A stretch of 64,000 bases of DNA, taken from the NCBI RefSeq assembly GCF_008692035.1, contig NZ_VTFG01000001.1, positions 2,977,501 through 3,041,500 of the forward strand, in the 5' to 3' direction. This DNA is from Pseudomonas marginalis (lineage in GTDB: Bacteria > Pseudomonadota > Gammaproteobacteria > Pseudomonadales > Pseudomonadaceae). How positions within the stretch are numbered: position 1 is the stretch's first letter; each line of letters begins with the position of its first letter. Below, piece by piece: positions 25,202 to 34,307 of this stretch. The position numbers and the translations under genes were made by a program. Below the pieces are notes generated by a model, which saw nothing but the letters and a program-made list of their open reading frames with translations, did not search any database and was not told the DNA's origin.

Positions 25202-26284
25202 CTAGACCGTCGCCGCAAACACCTCGCGAAACCGCTCCATCTCCCGCTTGTTCCCCACCGTCACGCGCACCCACTGTGGCCAGTTTTTCCACACCCGCCC
25301 GATCAACACGCCCTGTGCGGCAAGCTTGTCGATGACCTGCTCGGCCGGTTGCTTCACGTCGATCATGAAGCAGTTGGCCTGGGAGGCCGTGCAGGTGAAG
25401 CCACGGCCCTTGAGCCAGGTGATTGTTTCATCGCGCAGCTGGGCATTGAGTGCCTTGCGTTGTGGCAGCAGCTTTACGTCTTCCAGGCTGGCGAGGCCGC
25501 CGAGCAGGGAAGAACCCGCCGGGACATTGTCACCGCCGAATACCGCCAGCCGTTCCAGCAGCGCCGGGTGGCCGATCGCCAGGCCCAGGCGGGCGCCGGC
25601 CATGCCGTAGATTTTCGAGAAGGTGCGCAACACCAACAGGTCGTCATGGTCCTTGACCCAGCTCACCACGCTTGGGGTGTCGGCGAAGTCGATGTAGGCC
25701 TCGTCCACCACCAATACGCTGCCTTTGGGCTTGTTCGCCAACGCCTGGCGAATAGCCTCGGTAGAGGTGAGGGTGCCCGTCGGATTATTGGGATTGCAGA
25801 CATAGAGCATCCCCGCCTGGGGATCGGCGGCGAGCATGGCGGGAACGTCGTGGGCGTGGTCGGCGTCAAGGTCCACTTCGCGCACCGGCGCCTTACGGGA
25901 CTCGGCGGCCTGGCGCGGTACTTCGTAGGAAGGCGTGGCCATCACCAGGCCGCGGGTTTCGCTGGTGAACGCCAGCACCGCGTAGCGCAGCGCGGCCATG
26001 GAGCCGGCGAACACCGCCACCTGCTCTTCGGCAATCCCGTGCTGCTGGGCAAACAGGCCGGCCAAGGCGTACATATGTTTGTACGGATAACGGCCGGCTG
26101 TCGCGATGCCGCGCTGCATCGCTTCGCGGGCCGCCGTCGAAGGCCCGTAGGGGCTTTCGTTGTAGTTGAGCAGTACCTTGTCAGTCTTGGTCGGCGCAGG
26201 TGCGGCGAGCGCCCAATCCAGGCGCCCGAGCAAAGGCAGGGCGGCGCCAAGAGCGAGAAGGGATCGACGACTAACGCTGACCAT
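25202..26284 (-). CDS. Exported PLP-dependent aminotransferase (HisC-like, Tat signal)
   Basis: The 360-residue class I/II aminotransferase begins MVSVSRRSLLALGAALPLLG, a twin-arginine signal peptide (SRRSLL) with a cleavage-like DWALAAP site. The mature part is like histidinol-phosphate aminotransferase: LNYNESPYGPS, CNPNNPTGTLTS, VVDEAYIDF, the PLP Lys in RTFSKIYGMAGARLG and the late Arg in WVRVTVGN. Tat export would carry the enzyme already folded with PLP to the periplasm, which is unusual. AAGGAG eight bases before the ATG at 26284 fixes the start. No his operon gene is nearby, so the substrate is unknown. Confidence 0.85.
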   Translation of the reverse strand: MVSVSRRSLLALGAALPLLGRLDWALAAPAPTKTDKVLLNYNESPYGPSTAAREAMQRGIATAGRYPYKHMYALAGLFAQQHGIAEEQVAVFAGSMAALRYAVLAFTSETRGLVMATPSYEVPRQAAESRKAPVREVDLDADHAHDVPAMLAADPQAGMLYVCNPNNPTGTLTSTEAIRQALANKPKGSVLVVDEAYIDFADTPSVVSWVKDHDDLLVLRTFSKIYGMAGARLGLAIGHPALLERLAVFGGDNVPAGSSLLGGLASLEDVKLLPQRKALNAQLRDETITWLKGRGFTCTASQANCFMIDVKQPAEQVIDKLAAQGVLIGRVWKNWPQWVRVTVGNKREMERFREVFAATV

Positions 26285-26378
26285 GGTGACTACTCCTTGT
26301 AGACGGGTGAGGAATTCGCACAGCTCGTATAGAAGGGTATGACGAGACAAGGAACGAAGGATTTAACCGAGCCACCAT

Positions 26379-26417
26379 GAAAAAGCCCCGTACAACGTGC
26401 GAAGACGGGGCTTTTTT
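26379..26417. terminator. Bidirectional Rho-independent terminator
   Basis: AAAAAGCCCCGT and ACGGGGCTTTTTT flank a 13-base loop. On the - strand it ends the SHMT-like transcript, isolating it from the aminotransferase gene downstream. Confidence 0.85.
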
Positions 26418-26430
26418 CGAGCAGGGCGCT

Positions 26431-27786
26431 TCAGCGTTCCCAGTAGCCGGCGATGGGATATTTCGCACACAAGGCTTCGAGTTCTGTACGCAGTTGTTGC
26501 TGCAGAATCGGTTCGAGGCGGTACGCGTGCTCCCCCAGCGGGGTGACATTGTCCAATACCCGGCACACCAGATCGATGATGTGTCGACAGCCCTCGGCAT
26601 CGACACCGCGTTGCGCCATGGAGCCCGTGCCGATACACAAGCCACTGGCAACGGCAGACGAACGCGTCTCACCCGGTATGCGGTTTTTATCCACCACGAC
26701 ACCGCAGCTTTCCAGCGCCGACTCGGCGATAGCGCCGGTAACGCCGCCGCGCAAGCGAATCAGCACGGTATGGTTTTCACTGCGCCCGCCGACCACTTCA
26801 TAGTCATGGGCCTGAAACGCGCTGGCCACTTCATCGGCCAGGGCGCGAATCCGCCCCATGCACGCGTCGAACTCCGGTGTCATCGCGTAGCCCAGAGCAG
26901 CGGCTTTGGCGGCGATCATATTGACCGCCGGCGCGCCCTGCATGCGTGGGAACACGGCTTGATCAAGTACACGGCTGAAGGTCGCCCTCAAGCCGGGCAC
27001 CTTGGTATGGGCATCGCGGCCGGACAGGATCAAGCCTCCGCGCGGCCCACCCAGCTGCTTGTGGGTACAGGTGGTGGTGACATGCGCGGCGTTGATCGGA
27101 CTCGGGTGCCGCCCCGTCACGACCAGCCCGGCAATATGAGAAATGTCGGCGAGCAGGATCGCACCCGCTTCATCGGCTATGGCGCGAAACCGCTCGAAAT
27201 CCACAACCCGCGAATAAGCCGATGCACCGCAGATGATGATGCGTGGGCGATGGGCAAGCGCCAGACTACGCACCTGCGCGTAATCGATCAGTCCGTCGGC
27301 GGTGGTGCCGTAGCGAATGGCCTTGTAGTAGGCACCGGTAAATACGGCGGGGCTGCCATGGGTAAGGTGCCCACCGTGATCGTGGGCCATGCCCAGCAGG
27401 GTATCCCCCGGTTCAAGCAGGGCGGACAGCACTTGGGCGTTGGCGTTGGAAGCCGAGTGCGACTGCACGCCGGCGTAGTGGGCATCGAACAATTCACGCG
27501 CCCTGCGGATAGCCAGGGACTCGACCAGATCGACATTCTCGCAGCCCGCCCGATGGCGTCGGCCAGGCGCGCCCTCGGCGGTGATGTTCACCAATGCAGA
27601 CGCGGAGGCCACCAGGGTGCGGGGTTCGACCGCACAGGAGGACGCGACCAGTGACAGTGTGCGGTGCTGGCGCGCCACTTCCGCGTCCAGCAGCATCGCC
27701 AACTCCATGTCCTCGGCGTGCAGATCCGCCATGCCTCGGCGCAACAGGTCAGCCTGATCCTGCAGGTGTACGGTATTGACTGCCAT
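26431..27786 (-). CDS. Serine hydroxymethyltransferase-like protein with an altered active site
   Basis: The 451-residue protein aligns by eye with GlyA along its length, and the PLP Lys (TTTCTHKQLGGPRGGLIL), ring-pairing Asp (LLADISHIAGL) and stacking His (DHGGHLTHGSP) are kept. Several catalytic positions differ. The IPSEN Glu region reads LVASSCAVEP, the double Tyr of KRYYGGCE reads RRHRAGCE, and the substrate-carboxylate Arg of SGIRVGTPA reads SGLCIGTGS. It is therefore unlikely to be an ordinary serine hydroxymethyltransferase. It is divergent from an XRE regulator/VUT transporter pair, with palindromes in between. AAGGGA before the ATG at 27786 supports this start. Confidence 0.85.
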   Translation of the reverse strand: MAVNTVHLQDQADLLRRGMADLHAEDMELAMLLDAEVARQHRTLSLVASSCAVEPRTLVASASALVNITAEGAPGRRHRAGCENVDLVESLAIRRARELFDAHYAGVQSHSASNANAQVLSALLEPGDTLLGMAHDHGGHLTHGSPAVFTGAYYKAIRYGTTADGLIDYAQVRSLALAHRPRIIICGASAYSRVVDFERFRAIADEAGAILLADISHIAGLVVTGRHPSPINAAHVTTTCTHKQLGGPRGGLILSGRDAHTKVPGLRATFSRVLDQAVFPRMQGAPAVNMIAAKAAALGYAMTPEFDACMGRIRALADEVASAFQAHDYEVVGGRSENHTVLIRLRGGVTGAIAESALESCGVVVDKNRIPGETRSSAVASGLCIGTGSMAQRGVDAEGCRHIIDLVCRVLDNVTPLGEHAYRLEPILQQQLRTELEALCAKYPIAGYWER

Positions 27787-28093
27787 GGGGAGTGTCCCTT
27801 CCTTGGTTGCTGCGTAGCGGTTCGTCCTGAACCGTGGCGCCCAATTAAACAGGAAATTAAACATTTTCCAAATTAAATGTTCGCTTTTGTCCCCCTTTGC
27901 CGAGTAACTGGCCATTTGCCTTTCCGCCTGACAGGGTCGAGCATCTTGGGCTTTATTGTTAAGCCACGCGCGTGCAACACTTGCGCCCGCCGCAAAGCCT
28001 GAACGCCCTGGATGGGTACTTCAGTGCTGAAACAGCCTGCGTGGCGTCTTCAAGGATCAACGGTTTTTACTAAAGGGAAGTGGTGAGCACGTG
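27787..28093. other. Divergent regulatory region of the SHMT-like and XRE genes
   Basis: About 300 bases without a gene. The part next to the SHMT-like gene is AT-rich and holds overlapping inverted repeats; the rest shows no clear element. Confidence 0.6.
27852..27880. promoter_or_regulatory. Overlapping palindromes, candidate operator for the XRE regulator
   Basis: GGAAA-N8-TTTCC at 27852-27869 overlaps ACATTT-N8-AAATGT at 27861-27880, and AATTAAA occurs three times between 27843 and 27877. The site is 66-94 bases before the SHMT-like start codon, a normal place for promoter and operator. Confidence 0.5.
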
Positions 28094-28696
28094 ATGCACA
28101 GACGAGAAAAAGCCGAGCACTTGAAGAGCAACATCAAGTACTTGATCAAGAGCCGCGGCGAGACCCAACTGTCGTTGTGCAGCGCGGCCGGCCTGACCCG
28201 CACCACGATCTACAACATCCTCGAAGGCAAGGTCGTCAACGTTCAACAGTCGACCCTGCGCAAGATTTCCGATTTTTTCGGCGTGTCTTACGAAGAAATC
28301 GAGACCATCGATTTTGAAGCCAAGGAAATCATCGAGAGCAGTGTGTCGCCCCAGGGCAATATGAACCCGGCAGCCGTGCCTGTGCTCAAGCAAAGCCAGG
28401 TCATGCAGCACCTGGACAAGCGCATCGGCGAACTGGCCACCCTCTTCCCGCTCACGTACTACTTCGGCGCGTCCCATAACCTGATCGGCGTGCAGTTGGA
28501 GCATCCCATCGCGGGTGTGAACGAGCCAGGTGACCTGCTGATCATCCAGAAGGGCTCATCGAGCGATGCCAAGGAAAAGCTGGTGTTCGACAAGGTCACT
28601 CAGGCGCTGTTGATCAGCCGTGAGGCCTGCGCCAACTCAGAACGCCTGTGTGTACTGGGCGATATCATTGAGGAGCGCTTCAATGACCACGCATGA
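28094..28696 (+). CDS. XRE-family transcriptional regulator
   Basis: The 200-residue protein has an N-terminal helix-turn-helix of the Cro/C1 type (residues ~10-65: LIKSRGETQLSLCSAAGLTR, TTIYNILEGKVVNVQQSTLR, then FFGVSYEEIETID). A C-terminal domain of about 110 residues (LIGVQLEHPIAGVNEPGDLL) resembles a LexA/S24-like sensor region, but no catalytic Ser-Lys pair is evident. It overlaps the transporter gene by 14 bases, so the two are one transcript. It probably controls that operon and the divergent SHMT-like gene. GGTGAG before the ATG at 28094 is the likely ribosome site. Confidence 0.85.
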   Translation: MHRREKAEHLKSNIKYLIKSRGETQLSLCSAAGLTRTTIYNILEGKVVNVQQSTLRKISDFFGVSYEEIETIDFEAKEIIESSVSPQGNMNPAAVPVLKQSQVMQHLDKRIGELATLFPLTYYFGASHNLIGVQLEHPIAGVNEPGDLLIIQKGSSSDAKEKLVFDKVTQALLISREACANSERLCVLGDIIEERFNDHA

Positions 28697-29561
28697 AAGC
28701 GAGATAGAAAACAGCAAGTACAAACTGCTTGGCTTCGAAAATGACAAGAGCCTGGCCGTGATCATGATCATCGCCACGGGCAAGATCATCCGGGTCAAGT
28801 TGAGCGAAGTCATCAACAGCGAAATCATGGACAACTTAAATAAAATGGAAGTTAAAAACCTGTACAAGAAGTTCTATTCCCAAGGCGGCTCGGTGACCGC
28901 GTACGACCTCAATGACCGTAATGAAAACTCATGGATGATCTACATCATCCTGAACCTGCTGCTCTTCACTTTTTATATTTTCACCAGCATCGCCGCGACC
29001 AAACCGATCTACATCGAGTCACTCGACATCATCGTCACACCCGGCACTTTCCTGTATCCGTTGACCTTTTTGATCGTGGACCTGCTCAACGAAAACTTCG
29101 GCCTGAGACTCGCCAGAAAGGCCATTCTGTTTGCCTTTGCCAGCAACGCGATGATCATCATCCTGCTCTACGGCTCGACCTTCCTGCCCGGCCTGCCAGG
29201 TTGGAAGCTCGACGGTCCTTACAACGATGTGATCGTCCAGGTATCGTCGGTATTGATCGCCTCTTCGGTGTCGTTCCTGGTGTCGGAAAATATCAACTCG
29301 TATTTACTGTGCAAGATCAAAGAGCTGACCAACTCCAAATACCTGTACCTGCGCATTTTCCTCAGTACGTTCTTTGCAGTGATTATCGACAGCTTCCTGT
29401 TCTGCTTCATCGCGTTCTACGGTGCCATGCAGACCAGCGACATCCTGAGCATGATCTATGTACAGATCGCGATCAAAGTCGGTTTTGCGTTCTTCAATAT
29501 CCTGCCGGCCTACGGTGCGCGCTCGTTGTTCAAGCGCTACCTGACCGCCGCCACTGCCTGA
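28683..29561 (+). CDS. VUT/YhhQ-family transporter with an N-terminal cytoplasmic extension
   Basis: The 292-residue protein ends in a six-helix VUT domain (residues ~85-285, with YIESLDIIVTPGTFLYPLTF, FLIVDLLNENFGLRLARK and YVQIAIKVGFAFFNILPAYG). This is the family of YhhQ, which takes up queuosine precursors such as preQ0 and preQ1. It differs by about 80 extra N-terminal residues (KYKLLGFENDKSLAVIMII, GKIIRVKLSEVIN), predicted to be a soluble beta-containing domain. Base composition is more AT-rich than its neighbours, a possible sign of transfer. The start lies inside the XRE gene. QueC is encoded just downstream on the other strand. Confidence 0.85.
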   Translation: MTTHESEIENSKYKLLGFENDKSLAVIMIIATGKIIRVKLSEVINSEIMDNLNKMEVKNLYKKFYSQGGSVTAYDLNDRNENSWMIYIILNLLLFTFYIFTSIAATKPIYIESLDIIVTPGTFLYPLTFLIVDLLNENFGLRLARKAILFAFASNAMIIILLYGSTFLPGLPGWKLDGPYNDVIVQVSSVLIASSVSFLVSENINSYLLCKIKELTNSKYLYLRIFLSTFFAVIIDSFLFCFIAFYGAMQTSDILSMIYVQIAIKVGFAFFNILPAYGARSLFKRYLTAATA

Positions 29562-29567
29562 TGCGTA

Positions 29568-29602
29568 GCAGCTGTCGAGCCTTGTCGAGGCTCGACAGCT
29601 GC
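29568..29602. terminator. Long stem-loop between convergent genes
   Basis: GCAGCTGTCGAGC pairs perfectly with GCTCGACAGCTGC around a nine-base loop. It lies between the stops of the transporter and queC genes and probably ends both, though no T-run follows. Confidence 0.65.
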
Positions 29603-29612
29603 GTGTTGGAGG

Positions 29613-30311
29613 TCAGTTCAGCTGCAATTTCTGCTTAAGGCTCTGCATGACCGCTGCCTTGTTCTGCAGGTAGTCATTCAAGCCACGTGCACGCAGGTTG
29701 CACGCATCGCACTCGCCGCAGCCGGTGCCGATAATGCCGTTGTAGCAGGTCAGGGTCTGCTCGCGGACCAGGTCCAGTTGCTGGTGGTAATCCGCCAATG
29801 CCCAGGTCTCGGCCTTGTTCAGCCACATCAACGGGGTTTCCAGGCGTACGTCGTACTCCATGCCCAGCTTGAGCGCCTGGTTCAAGGCTTTGACGAACTC
29901 ATCGCGGCAATCGGGGTAGCCGGAGAAGTCGGTTTCACACACGCCGGTGATGACCGTCTCGGCCTTGACCTGATACGCGTAGATGGCCGCCAGGGTTAAA
30001 AACAGAATATTGCGGCCCGGCACAAAGGTGCTCGGCAGGCTTTCGCCGGAGCTGTTCACGGTAGGCACCGGGATGTTGTCGCGGGTCAGGCTGCTGATCG
30101 CCAGTTCGTTGAGCAGCGACACGTCCATCACTTTGTGAACGGTGGCCCCCAGTTGCTTGGCCAACTGCCGGGCGACTTCGATTTCCGCCACATGGCGCTG
30201 ACCGTAATCGAAGGTGATGCAGTGCACTTCGTCATACAGCGGCAGCGCCTGGATCAGGCAGGTGGTCGAATCCTGACCGCCACTGAACACCATAACGGCT
30301 TTTTTACTCAT
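29613..30311 (-). CDS. queC: 7-cyano-7-deazaguanine (preQ0) synthase, enterobacterial type
   Basis: The 232-residue protein has the ATP-pyrophosphatase loop [75 protein letters not shown] and the zinc Cys cluster [14 protein letters not shown]. QueC converts carboxy-deazaguanine to preQ0. From memory it is much closer to E. coli QueC than to the usual pseudomonad QueC, which lies with queE near tol-pal; there is no queE here. It may be a second copy serving the adjacent transporter module. AGGAAG before the ATG at 30311 sets the start. Confidence 0.92.
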   Translation of the reverse strand: MSKKAVMVFSGGQDSTTCLIQALPLYDEVHCITFDYGQRHVAEIEVARQLAKQLGATVHKVMDVSLLNELAISSLTRDNIPVPTVNSSGESLPSTFVPGRNILFLTLAAIYAYQVKAETVITGVCETDFSGYPDCRDEFVKALNQALKLGMEYDVRLETPLMWLNKAETWALADYHQQLDLVREQTLTCYNGIIGTGCGECDACNLRARGLNDYLQNKAAVMQSLKQKLQLN

Positions 30312-30363
30312 CACTTTGCTTCCTGCAGGGGTAGGGTTTGGTCGTAGTTTAAAGGTCACTCAA

Positions 30364-30404
30364 TAAAAAACCCCGCGCTTCTTTCGAAGGCGGGGCCTTT
30401 TTAT
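30364..30404 (-). terminator. Rho-independent terminator of the cyo operon
   Basis: On the - strand GGCCCCGCCTTC and GAAGCGCGGGG flank a tight loop, followed by TTTTTT. It lies 12 bases after the cyoE stop. Confidence 0.9.
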
Positions 30405-30415
30405 TACTCAGACAC

Positions 30416-31303
30416 TCAGTGGGCGTAGGTCAGCAACAGCTCTTTCGGCACTTGGAAATCCAGGGACATCATCACGCTGAGCGCGGTGATGGTGAAAATC
30501 GAGAACACGAACAGCTTGCGCGCCCAGACGGTGTCGTCCACCGCCTTGTAGCCGGTCCAGGCCATGTACAACCAGTACATGCCCATGGCGGCGGCGACGG
30601 CAAGGTAGCTCATGCCGGCGTAGCCACTGAAGGTCAACATCAAGGTCGCCACGAGGAAGGCCAGGATGTAGAGCAGGATGTGCTTCTTGGCGACCTGGAT
30701 GCCACGCTTGACCGGCAGGACCGGAATCGAAGCAGCCAGGTAGTCGTTGAAGCGGAAGATCGCGATGGCGTAGGAATGCGGCATCTGCCACAGGCTGAAC
30801 ATCACCAGCAGCACCAGCGCAGCCATGTCGAAGCTATTGGTCACAGCCACATAACCAATCACCGGCGGCATCGCCCCCGACAGACTGCCCACCAGCGTGC
30901 CGTGCACCGACTTGCGCTTGAGGTACAGGCTGTAGAGACCGACGTAGATGACAAAACCGATCACGGCAAACAACGCCGCCAGCGGGTTGGCCACCTGGTA
31001 CAACAGGGCCACACCGGCAACACCCAGGACGGTCGCGAAGATCAGCGCCAGTTTCAGGGAAATCAGGCCCTGGACCAGCACGCGATTCTTGGTGCGCTCC
31101 ATCTTGATGTCGATGTCACGGTCGATGCAGTTGTTGAACACACAGCCGGAAGCCACCACCAGGGACGTACCGATCATCGCAGCCAGGAAGATGGCCAGAT
31201 CGACATGTCCCTTGGAGGCCAGGAAGAAACCGCCCGCCACAGAAAGCACGTTACCGAAAATGATCCCCGGTTTGGTGATTTGGATAAAGTGCTTAAGCGA
31301 CAT
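30416..31303 (-). CDS. cyoE: Heme O synthase (protoheme IX farnesyltransferase)
   Basis: The 295-residue membrane protein has eight or nine helices and the UbiA-type prenyltransferase motifs [18 protein letters not shown] (Asp-rich, near residue 60) and, in the second conserved loop, [20 protein letters not shown]. It adds a farnesyl group to protoheme to make heme O for the bo3 oxidase encoded upstream. Length and position as last cyo gene are standard. Confidence 0.96.
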   Translation of the reverse strand: MSLKHFIQITKPGIIFGNVLSVAGGFFLASKGHVDLAIFLAAMIGTSLVVASGCVFNNCIDRDIDIKMERTKNRVLVQGLISLKLALIFATVLGVAGVALLYQVANPLAALFAVIGFVIYVGLYSLYLKRKSVHGTLVGSLSGAMPPVIGYVAVTNSFDMAALVLLVMFSLWQMPHSYAIAIFRFNDYLAASIPVLPVKRGIQVAKKHILLYILAFLVATLMLTFSGYAGMSYLAVAAAMGMYWLYMAWTGYKAVDDTVWARKLFVFSIFTITALSVMMSLDFQVPKELLLTYAH

Positions 31304-31314
31304 CGGGTCTTACC

Positions 31315-31656
31315 TCACTTCGCCATCATGAACGTATGGATGCTGAACATGATCCATATCGACAGGCCAACCAGCAGCAGGATTACTAAGCCTGCGAACA
31401 CGAACGCAATCACGTTATCGCGCTGCTCTTTAGAGCGATCCAGGTGCAGGAAGTACACCAGGTGAACCAGAACCTGAATCACCGCGAACGCCAGTACGAT
31501 CATCAAAGTGATCGACTTCGGCAGGGTCGGGTACATCACCAGACCGAACGGGATGAGCGTCAGGATTACCGACAGGATGAAGCCGATGGCGTACGACTTA
31601 ACGCTGCCGTGGCTCGCATCATGGCTGTCATGGTCATGGGAGTGTGCATTAGCCAT
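31315..31656 (-). CDS. cyoD: Cytochrome bo3 ubiquinol oxidase subunit IV
   Basis: The 113-residue protein has an N-terminal His/Asp-rich head (HSHDHDSHDASHGS) and three membrane helices, the form of CyoD, which helps assemble copper and heme into subunit I. Its start overlaps the cyoC stop by one base. Confidence 0.95.
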   Translation of the reverse strand: MANAHSHDHDSHDASHGSVKSYAIGFILSVILTLIPFGLVMYPTLPKSITLMIVLAFAVIQVLVHLVYFLHLDRSKEQRDNVIAFVFAGLVILLLVGLSIWIMFSIHTFMMAK

Positions 31657-32282
31657 TACAGAGTCCCCATCAGGTAAACAACGGTGAAGACGCAGATCCA
31701 GACCACGTCCAGGAAGTGCCAGAACAGGCTCAGGCAGCTCAGGCGAGTCTTGTTGGTGTTGGTCAGGCCGTGTTTATTGACCTGATACATCATCACCGCC
31801 ATCCACAGCAGGCCGGCCGTCACGTGCAGACCGTGGGTACCAACCAGCGTGAAGAACGCCGACAGGAAGCCGGAACGGTGCGGGCCGTAGCCTTCGGAGA
31901 TCAGCAGGTGGAACTCGTTGATCTCCATGCCGATGAAGCCCAGGCCGAACAGGAAGGTCAGTGCCAACCAGCTCAGGACGCCTTTCTTGTTGCCCTTGTA
32001 GAAGGCCAACATGGCGAAGCCGTAGGTGATCGAACTGAACAACAGCAAGGCGGTTTCGCCGAGCACGTAAGGCAGTTCGAAGATGTCGTGGCCCGACGGG
32101 CCACCCGCAACGTTGTTTACCAGTACCGCGTACACCGCGAAGATCGACGCAAACAAGATGCAGTCGGTCATCAGGTAGAGCCAGAAACCGAAAACGGTCA
32201 TCGGCCCCGAGTCGTGGTGATGGTCATCGTGCCCATGGTCATCGACATGGGCGTGTCCAGCATTGGTCACTAAGTTCGACAT
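31656..32282 (-). CDS. cyoC: Cytochrome bo3 ubiquinol oxidase subunit III
   Basis: The 208-residue subunit III has five membrane helices and typical motifs ([73 protein letters not shown]). The N-terminus is His-rich. It sits between cyoB and cyoD in the standard order and stabilises the oxidase core. Confidence 0.96.
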   Translation of the reverse strand: MSNLVTNAGHAHVDDHGHDDHHHDSGPMTVFGFWLYLMTDCILFASIFAVYAVLVNNVAGGPSGHDIFELPYVLGETALLLFSSITYGFAMLAFYKGNKKGVLSWLALTFLFGLGFIGMEINEFHLLISEGYGPHRSGFLSAFFTLVGTHGLHVTAGLLWMAVMMYQVNKHGLTNTNKTRLSCLSLFWHFLDVVWICVFTVVYLMGTL

Positions 32283-32285
32283 GGT

Positions 32286-34304
32286 TTAAGCCTGTTCCAA
32301 CGAGGTTTCTACACGGTTGGCCGGGATTTTCTTCTCGGCGACCAGGCGAGCGTGCTGCTCGGCTTCGATGCGCTCGATCGTTTCGACCGGCACCATGTAG
32401 CCTTGATCATCACGTGCTGCGTGGACAATGAAGTAGCCGATGGTGCCCACCAGGCTCACGATTGCCAGCCACCAGATGTGCCAGATCATCGCGAAACCGA
32501 ACACGGTCAACAGCGCACCCATCACCACGCCAGTAGCGGTGTTGCTTGGCATGTGGATCGGTTCGTAGTGCTTAGGTTGCTGGTACGCAGTACCGTCTTC
32601 CTTGGCTTCGGTGAACGCATCGATGGTGTTCGCAGTCGGGATCACGGCGAAGTTGTAGAACGGAGGTGGCGACGAGGTCGACCATTCCAGGGTGTGGCCA
32701 TTCCATGGGTCGCCGGATTCGCAAGCGTTCTGCTTACGGTCACGGATGCTCACGTACAGTTGGATCAACTGGCAGGCAATACCCACAGCGATCATGAGTG
32801 CACCGAACATGGCGACGTACAGGTACGGCACCCACTCAGGGTTGGTAGTGGCGTTCAGACGACGGGTCATGCCCATGAAGCCCAGTGCATAGAGCGGCAT
32901 GAACGCAACGAAGAAGCCCGAGATCCAGAACCAGAACGCAGCCTTGCCCCAGCCTTCGTGCAGCTTGAAGCCGAACGCTTTCGGGAAGTAGAAGCTGAAA
33001 CCAGCGATGTAGCCGAATACCGCACCACCGATGATCACGTTGTGGAAGTGCGCGATCACGAACAGGCTGTTGTGCAGTACGAAGTCAGCACCCGGGATGG
33101 CCAGCAGTACGCCGGTCATGCCGCCGATGGCGAAGGTCACCATGAAGCCCAGGGTCCACAGGACCTGGCTGGTGATGCGCAGACGGCCGTGGTAGATGGT
33201 GAACAGCCAGTTGAATAGCTTCACCCCCGTCGGGATGGAAATCAGCATCGTCGCCAGGCCGAAGAAGGCGTTGACGCTGGCCCCCGAACCCATGGTGAAG
33301 AAGTGGTGCAGCCACACCATGAAGCCCAGTACGGAGATTGCGCCCGATGCGTAGACCATCGAGTGGTGACCGAACAGGCGCTTGCCGGTAAAGGTCGAGA
33401 TCACTTCGGAGAAGATACCGAACGCTGGCAGGATCAGGATGTACACCTCAGGGTGACCCCATGCCCAGAACAGGTTCACGTACATCATTGGATTACCACC
33501 AAGTTCATTGGTGAAAATGTGGAAATCCAGGTAACGGTCAAGCGACAGCAGCGCCATGGTAGCGGCCAGGATCGGGAACGACGCCACGATCAGGACGTTG
33601 GCCCAGGTGCAGGTCCAGGTGAAGATCGGCATGTCCATCAGTTTCATGCCAGGGGCGCGCATTTTCAGGACGGTGGCCAGGAAGTTGACCCCCGTCAGCG
33701 TCGTCCCGAGTCCTGATAACTGTAGCGCCCAGATGTAGTAGTCCACACCCACGCCAGGGCTGTACTGGATACCCGACAATGGCGGATACGCAACCCAACC
33801 GGTCTTGGCGAATTCGCCGACACCCAGGGAAACGTTGATCAGCACCACGCCGGAAACCAGCAGCCAGAAGCTCAGGGAGTTCAGGAACGGGTAGGCAACG
33901 TCACGCGCACCGATCTGCAGCGGCACTGCAAGGTTCATCAGGCCGGTGAAGAAAGGCATCGCCATGAAGATGATCATGATCACACCGTGGGCGGTGAAGA
34001 TCTGGTCATAGTGTTCAGGCGGCAGGTAGCCAGGCGAACCTTCGGTGGCCATGGCCAACTGGGTACGCATCATGATGGCGTCGGCAAAACCACGCAGCAG
34101 CATGACCATGGCAACGATGATGTACATCACGCCGATTTTCTTGTGGTCGACCGACGTCAGCCACTCGGTCCACAGGTAGGTCCACTTCTTGAAATAAGTG
34201 ATTGCTGCAAACAGTGCCAGACCACCCAGCGCGATCATGGCGATGGTAATCATCACAATCGGCTCGTGGAACGGGACCGCATCCCAACTTAATTTACCAA
34301 ACAT
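32286..34304 (-). CDS. cyoB: Cytochrome bo3 ubiquinol oxidase subunit I
   Basis: The 672-residue subunit I of the heme-copper oxidases reduces oxygen and pumps protons in the inner membrane. Visible features are the heme b ligand region ([20 protein letters not shown]), the CuB His-Tyr site ([20 protein letters not shown]), the two further CuB histidines ([11 protein letters not shown]) and the high/low-spin heme His pair ([12 protein letters not shown]). Length equals the E. coli CyoB class. Three bases separate it from cyoC and cyoA is three bases upstream. Confidence 0.97.
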   Translation of the reverse strand: MFGKLSWDAVPFHEPIVMITIAMIALGGLALFAAITYFKKWTYLWTEWLTSVDHKKIGVMYIIVAMVMLLRGFADAIMMRTQLAMATEGSPGYLPPEHYDQIFTAHGVIMIIFMAMPFFTGLMNLAVPLQIGARDVAYPFLNSLSFWLLVSGVVLINVSLGVGEFAKTGWVAYPPLSGIQYSPGVGVDYYIWALQLSGLGTTLTGVNFLATVLKMRAPGMKLMDMPIFTWTCTWANVLIVASFPILAATMALLSLDRYLDFHIFTNELGGNPMMYVNLFWAWGHPEVYILILPAFGIFSEVISTFTGKRLFGHHSMVYASGAISVLGFMVWLHHFFTMGSGASVNAFFGLATMLISIPTGVKLFNWLFTIYHGRLRITSQVLWTLGFMVTFAIGGMTGVLLAIPGADFVLHNSLFVIAHFHNVIIGGAVFGYIAGFSFYFPKAFGFKLHEGWGKAAFWFWISGFFVAFMPLYALGFMGMTRRLNATTNPEWVPYLYVAMFGALMIAVGIACQLIQLYVSIRDRKQNACESGDPWNGHTLEWSTSSPPPFYNFAVIPTANTIDAFTEAKEDGTAYQQPKHYEPIHMPSNTATGVVMGALLTVFGFAMIWHIWWLAIVSLVGTIGYFIVHAARDDQGYMVPVETIERIEAEQHARLVAEKKIPANRVETSLEQA

Positions 34305-34307
34305 CGT

